A stretch of DNA of 16,282 nt from Desulfobacteraceae bacterium. Lineage in GTDB: Bacteria; Desulfobacterota; Desulfobacteria; Desulfobacterales; JAABSP01. The notes below the pieces were generated by a model, which was not told where the DNA came from, did not search any database, and worked only from the letters and a program-made list of their open reading frames with translations. The first letter of the stretch is position 1. Every line of letters starts with the position of its first letter. The stretch is from positions 1 through 16,282 of the forward strand of contig JAABTE010000020.1 of assembly GCA_011390035.1 (NCBI GenBank). Reading direction: 5' to 3'. Below, one piece after another: positions 13,789-16,282 of this stretch. Both the position numbers and the translations under genes were made by a program.

Positions 13789-14865
13789 ATGGAAACCTTA
13801 TCAGACAACGGGCCGGAGCCCGTATTTTCCAAAAAAGCGCTCATAGCCGCCGGCATTGCCCTGGCCCTGGTTCTGGTCATTATTTTCATTTACGGGGCCG
13901 TGTACCTGATCTTTCTGCTCTTAGCGGGCATCATGGTCAGCGTGCTGCTTCAGGAGGTTGCCGGCTTTGTTTCCAGAAAAATCAGGCTTTCCTACCGATG
14001 GGTCCTGCTGCTGGTCATCCTGCTGATCATCGGCACTCTCGTTTCCGCCGGCGTGCTGATGGCGCCGCTCATCAACGAGCAGATCTCCCAGATTCCCGAA
14101 GCGTTAAGCAATGCATGGAAATCTTTGGGTAAATACCTGGCCCGGTTCCAGTGGGGAGACAATCTGATGGGGAAAATGGAGCCGGACCAGTTCTTCGACA
14201 AAGACAGTGGGGGCATCTCGGGCGCCCTGAGCCAGATACTGGGAATATTCTCCAACACCGTCACGGCCATCACCGCCGTGGTTTTCATCCTGCTGACCGG
14301 TATCTACATGGCAGCCGAGCCCACGGTGTACCGAAACGGCCTCCTGCGCCTGATTCCTCTTTCCAAGCGCGACAGGTGGCGCGAGCTACTCAGCCATCTC
14401 TATCACGTCCTGGCCGGCTGGATGCTCGGCCAGACCGTGGCCATGGCCGTCCTGGCCATCATCATGACCACCGGGCTGTGGTTCCTGGAAATCCCCCTGG
14501 CGCTGTTGCTGGGCCTGTTCGTGGGCCTGATGACCTTTATCCCCTACATCGGCCCCATCATCGGCGGCGTGCCCGCGCTGCTCATGGCCCTTTCCGTGGG
14601 CCCCAGTTCCTTCCTGTATGTGGGAGCGCTCTTTCTATTCGCGCAAAACCTGGAGGGCTCCCTGCTCACCCCCATGGTGCAGCGCAAGCTGATCGACCTG
14701 CCCCCGGTTGTCATCCTGTCCGTGCAGGTGCTGATGCTCAACCTGATGGGCTTTCTGGGCGTGCTGGTGGCCACCCCGATGGTGGCCTGCGTGATGGAGG
14801 CGACGCGGATGCTGTATGTGGAGGATATTCTGGGGGACGACATGGACAGGCCGATGGATATATAG
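13789..14865 (+). CDS. AI-2E / PerM-family membrane transport protein
   Basis: The 358-residue inner-membrane protein has the family's layout: two helices near the start (ALIAAGIALALVLVIIFIYGAVYLIFLLLAG), a third after an Arg-rich loop, a soluble region of about 100-150 residues (INEQISQIPEALSNAWKSLGKYL...), then five further helices. The most conserved part is visible: AGWMLGQTVAMAVLAI, LLLGLFVGLMTFIPYIGPIIGGVPALL, and the end block NLEGSLLTPMVQRKLIDLPPVVILSVQVLMLNLMGFLGVLVATPM. Members export diverse solutes or ions (autoinducer-2, or Na+/H+ exchange), so substrate cannot be given. I start at the ATG at 13789; upstream in-frame TTG/GTG codons lack ribosome sites and the added residues are not membrane-like. 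It stands alone with its own promoter candidate, divergent from azlCD. Confidence 0.92.
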   Translation: METLSDNGPEPVFSKKALIAAGIALALVLVIIFIYGAVYLIFLLLAGIMVSVLLQEVAGFVSRKIRLSYRWVLLLVILLIIGTLVSAGVLMAPLINEQISQIPEALSNAWKSLGKYLARFQWGDNLMGKMEPDQFFDKDSGGISGALSQILGIFSNTVTAITAVVFILLTGIYMAAEPTVYRNGLLRLIPLSKRDRWRELLSHLYHVLAGWMLGQTVAMAVLAIIMTTGLWFLEIPLALLLGLFVGLMTFIPYIGPIIGGVPALLMALSVGPSSFLYVGALFLFAQNLEGSLLTPMVQRKLIDLPPVVILSVQVLMLNLMGFLGVLVATPMVACVMEATRMLYVEDILGDDMDRPMDI

Positions 14866-15102
14866 GCGCGTTGAGCTTATGGCGCATCAGGACGGACTTT
14901 CGTGGTGTCACTATCGGGTTGGCAAATATAAATGGTTATGATAAAACATCGCAACGGATAAGGATAAAAGCCGCGATCGGGCAAATCACCCATTCAGCGA
15001 ACGCGCTGCGGGCTCAAGGCAAGGCTCTCATTTGCATGGCAAGCCACTGTGTTTGCTCGTCAAGATTTCACACACTCGGATTTCATACACAGGGAGAAGG
15101 CA

Positions 15103-16134
15103 TTGAGCGATATCATATCCGGGAGCCACCGTTTGATCGACCCGTACAACCGACACCTCAACTACCTGCGCGTTTCTCTCACCGACCGGTGCAACCTGCG
15201 TTGCGTGTATTGCATGCCCGACGGCAGCCTGCCGCAAAAGCTCGCCCACGACCAGATTCTGAGCTACGAGGAGATCCTGCGCATTGCCCGGGTGGCGGTC
15301 TCGCTGGGGGTGTCCAAAATCCGGGTGACGGGGGGCGAGCCGCTGGTGCGGCGGGATATTGATGATTTTTTGAAGGCGCTGGGTGCCCTTGAGGGCCTTT
15401 CCGACATCGCCCTGACCACAAACGCCGTGGTCCTGATCGACCACCTTTTAGCCATCCGGGCTGCGGGCATCCGGCGGCTCAACATCAGCCTTGACACCCT
15501 GAAGCCGGAAAAATACGTCCGGATCACGGGGCGTGATGTGTTTAAGAAGGTCTGGGCCGGAATCGAGGCGGCCCTGGCCCAGGGCTTTTCGCCGGTGAAG
15601 ATCAACGCGGTGGCCCTTTCCGGCATCAATGACGATGAGCTGGCGGACATGGCCCGGCTCACCTTTTCCATGCCCATTCACATGCGGTTCATAGAATACA
15701 TGCCCATCGGCGAAAGCGCCCTGACGGACCGGCCGCCCCTGCTGGGGCCGGAGATTCTCCGGCGGCTGCAAGCGGATGTGGGGCCGCTGAAGCCCATCGC
15801 CCCCGGCCCCCATGACGGGCCGGCGGAGCGGTTTGGATTTGATGGGGCCATCGGGGAGGTGGGGCTGATTCGCCCCATGAGCCATCATTTCTGCGGGCGG
15901 TGCAACCGGCTGCGGCTGACGGCCTCGGGGCATCTGCGCCCCTGCCTGCTGTCGGACCGTCAGGTGGATCTGAAGGGGCCGCTGCGGCGGGGATGTTCGG
16001 ACGCGGATATTCGGGAGCTGTTTTTATCGGCCATCCGGTTCAAGCCATCGGCCCATGGCCTGGCGCATGAGCATGGACAGCGGCATGGATGCCATCATCC
16101 GGTGTCTGGAAGAATGTCAGCCATCGGCGGGTAG
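15103..16134 (+). CDS. moaA: GTP 3',8-cyclase MoaA (molybdenum cofactor biosynthesis)
   Basis: The 343-residue radical SAM enzyme makes 3',8-cyclo-GTP from GTP, the first step to molybdopterin. The SAM cluster cysteines are C30, C34 and C37 (CNLRCVYC). The GTP-side cluster is C264, C267 and C281 in FCGRCNRLRLTASGHLRPC. GGEPLVRRD, LTTNAV and LNISLDTL are standard MoaA stretches, and the protein ends in Gly-Gly (MSAIGG), needed for catalysis in studied homologues. The start is a TTG at 15103 preceded by AGGGAG (15091-15096); an in-frame GTG at 15049 has no ribosome site and adds residues absent from typical MoaA. No other moa gene is adjacent. The upstream 237 bp could hold a promoter (TTGGCA at 14919, N17, TAAAAC) but it is weak. 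Confidence 0.95.
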   Translation: MSDIISGSHRLIDPYNRHLNYLRVSLTDRCNLRCVYCMPDGSLPQKLAHDQILSYEEILRIARVAVSLGVSKIRVTGGEPLVRRDIDDFLKALGALEGLSDIALTTNAVVLIDHLLAIRAAGIRRLNISLDTLKPEKYVRITGRDVFKKVWAGIEAALAQGFSPVKINAVALSGINDDELADMARLTFSMPIHMRFIEYMPIGESALTDRPPLLGPEILRRLQADVGPLKPIAPGPHDGPAERFGFDGAIGEVGLIRPMSHHFCGRCNRLRLTASGHLRPCLLSDRQVDLKGPLRRGCSDADIRELFLSAIRFKPSAHGLAHEHGQRHGCHHPVSGRMSAIGG

Positions 16135-16146
16135 AGTCGGATGTCC

Positions 16147-16282
16147 CTATCCGGTGTCCAGAACATGCCTTTCCAGAACAAAGCAGGTCAGCGTCCCTTC
16201 GAACACGGCATCCTCTCCCCGCAGCACCCGCGCGTCCACCACCCGTTTCTTTCCGGCCTCTGCGGTGACACGCGCCTCGGCC
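16147..16282 (-). CDS. C-terminal fragment of a hotdog-fold thioesterase-like protein (cut by window edge)
   Basis: The last 44 codons are visible, ending at a TAG at 16147-16149. The sequence ARVTAEAGKKRVVDARVLRG, then DAVFEGTLTCFVLERHVL, has the paired beta strands and the G-K-R-x-V-x-V-x-A-x-V pattern of the final strands of 4HBT/PaaI-type acyl-CoA thioesterases. The active-site region lies outside the window, so the substrate is unknown. It is convergent with moaA, only 12 bases apart, with no terminator between. Confidence 0.6.
   Translation of the reverse strand, partial: AEARVTAEAGKKRVVDARVLRGEDAVFEGTLTCFVLERHVLDTG

Noticed and set aside
14866..15102. Molybdenum-cofactor riboswitch before moaA
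   Set aside because: The spacer is of suitable size, but I could not identify the conserved core or a multi-stem fold by eye. A covariance-model search would decide it.

Overview
The window looks like chromosomal DNA from a GC-rich Gram-negative bacterium. Gene style (Gly/Met-rich exported proteins, a SHOCT lipoprotein beside a copper ATPase, a MoaA with a C-terminal Gly-Gly) fits a deltaproteobacterium / Desulfobacterota, but no rRNA or species marker is present, so the assignment is inference. There are 17 CDS calls: 14 intact genes inside the window, two genes cut by its edges, and one probable frame-broken small gene. No tRNA, rRNA, CRISPR array, transposase, integrase or phage gene was seen.

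Positions 1-3506 (minus strand) hold a sugar/regulation operon read right to left: a stand-alone receiver protein, a frame-broken small ORF that would start 2 nt after its stop, a large GH15-like (alpha/alpha)6 glycosidase and a ROK-family sugar kinase. The last two overlap by ATGA. Opposite them, after a 205-bp spacer rich in inverted repeats, lies a NarL/LuxR-type response regulator (3712-4368), then a small exported two-cysteine protein (4488-4835) with a clear terminator. A convergent WrbA-type quinone oxidoreductase (4972-5586) ends against it with its own terminator.

Positions 5720-11259 form a metal-handling island. A Gly/Met/Gln-rich exported protein with a CPWC motif and a PepSY-like tail is read leftward. 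A CopA Cu(I)-exporting P1B ATPase is read rightward from a well-formed sigma70-like promoter (TTGAAA-N17-TATAAT). CopA is followed by a Gly/Pro/Met-rich SHOCT lipoprotein, a CDF-type transporter whose usual His-x3-Asp site is replaced by Cys-x3-Cys and which ends in a cysteine cluster, and a ZIP-family importer. No metal-responsive regulator is visible in the window. The likely division of labour is Cu(I) export (CopA), efflux of a soft divalent metal or Cu/Ag by the CDF-like protein, zinc uptake by ZIP, and envelope metal buffering by the two Met/Gly-rich proteins. Only the CopA role is firmly supported by motifs.

Positions 11292-13690 (minus strand) carry AzlC-AzlD, a branched-chain amino acid exporter pair with an ATGA overlap, and a membrane-anchored metallophosphoesterase. 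A tandem array of 14-15-bp GATATC-bearing repeats lies between AzlD and the phosphoesterase and supplies the AzlD stop codon. Rightward genes resume with an AI-2E/PerM-family membrane protein (13789-14865) and the molybdenum-cofactor enzyme MoaA (15103-16134, TTG start). The right edge cuts a minus-strand gene with a thioesterase-like C-terminus.
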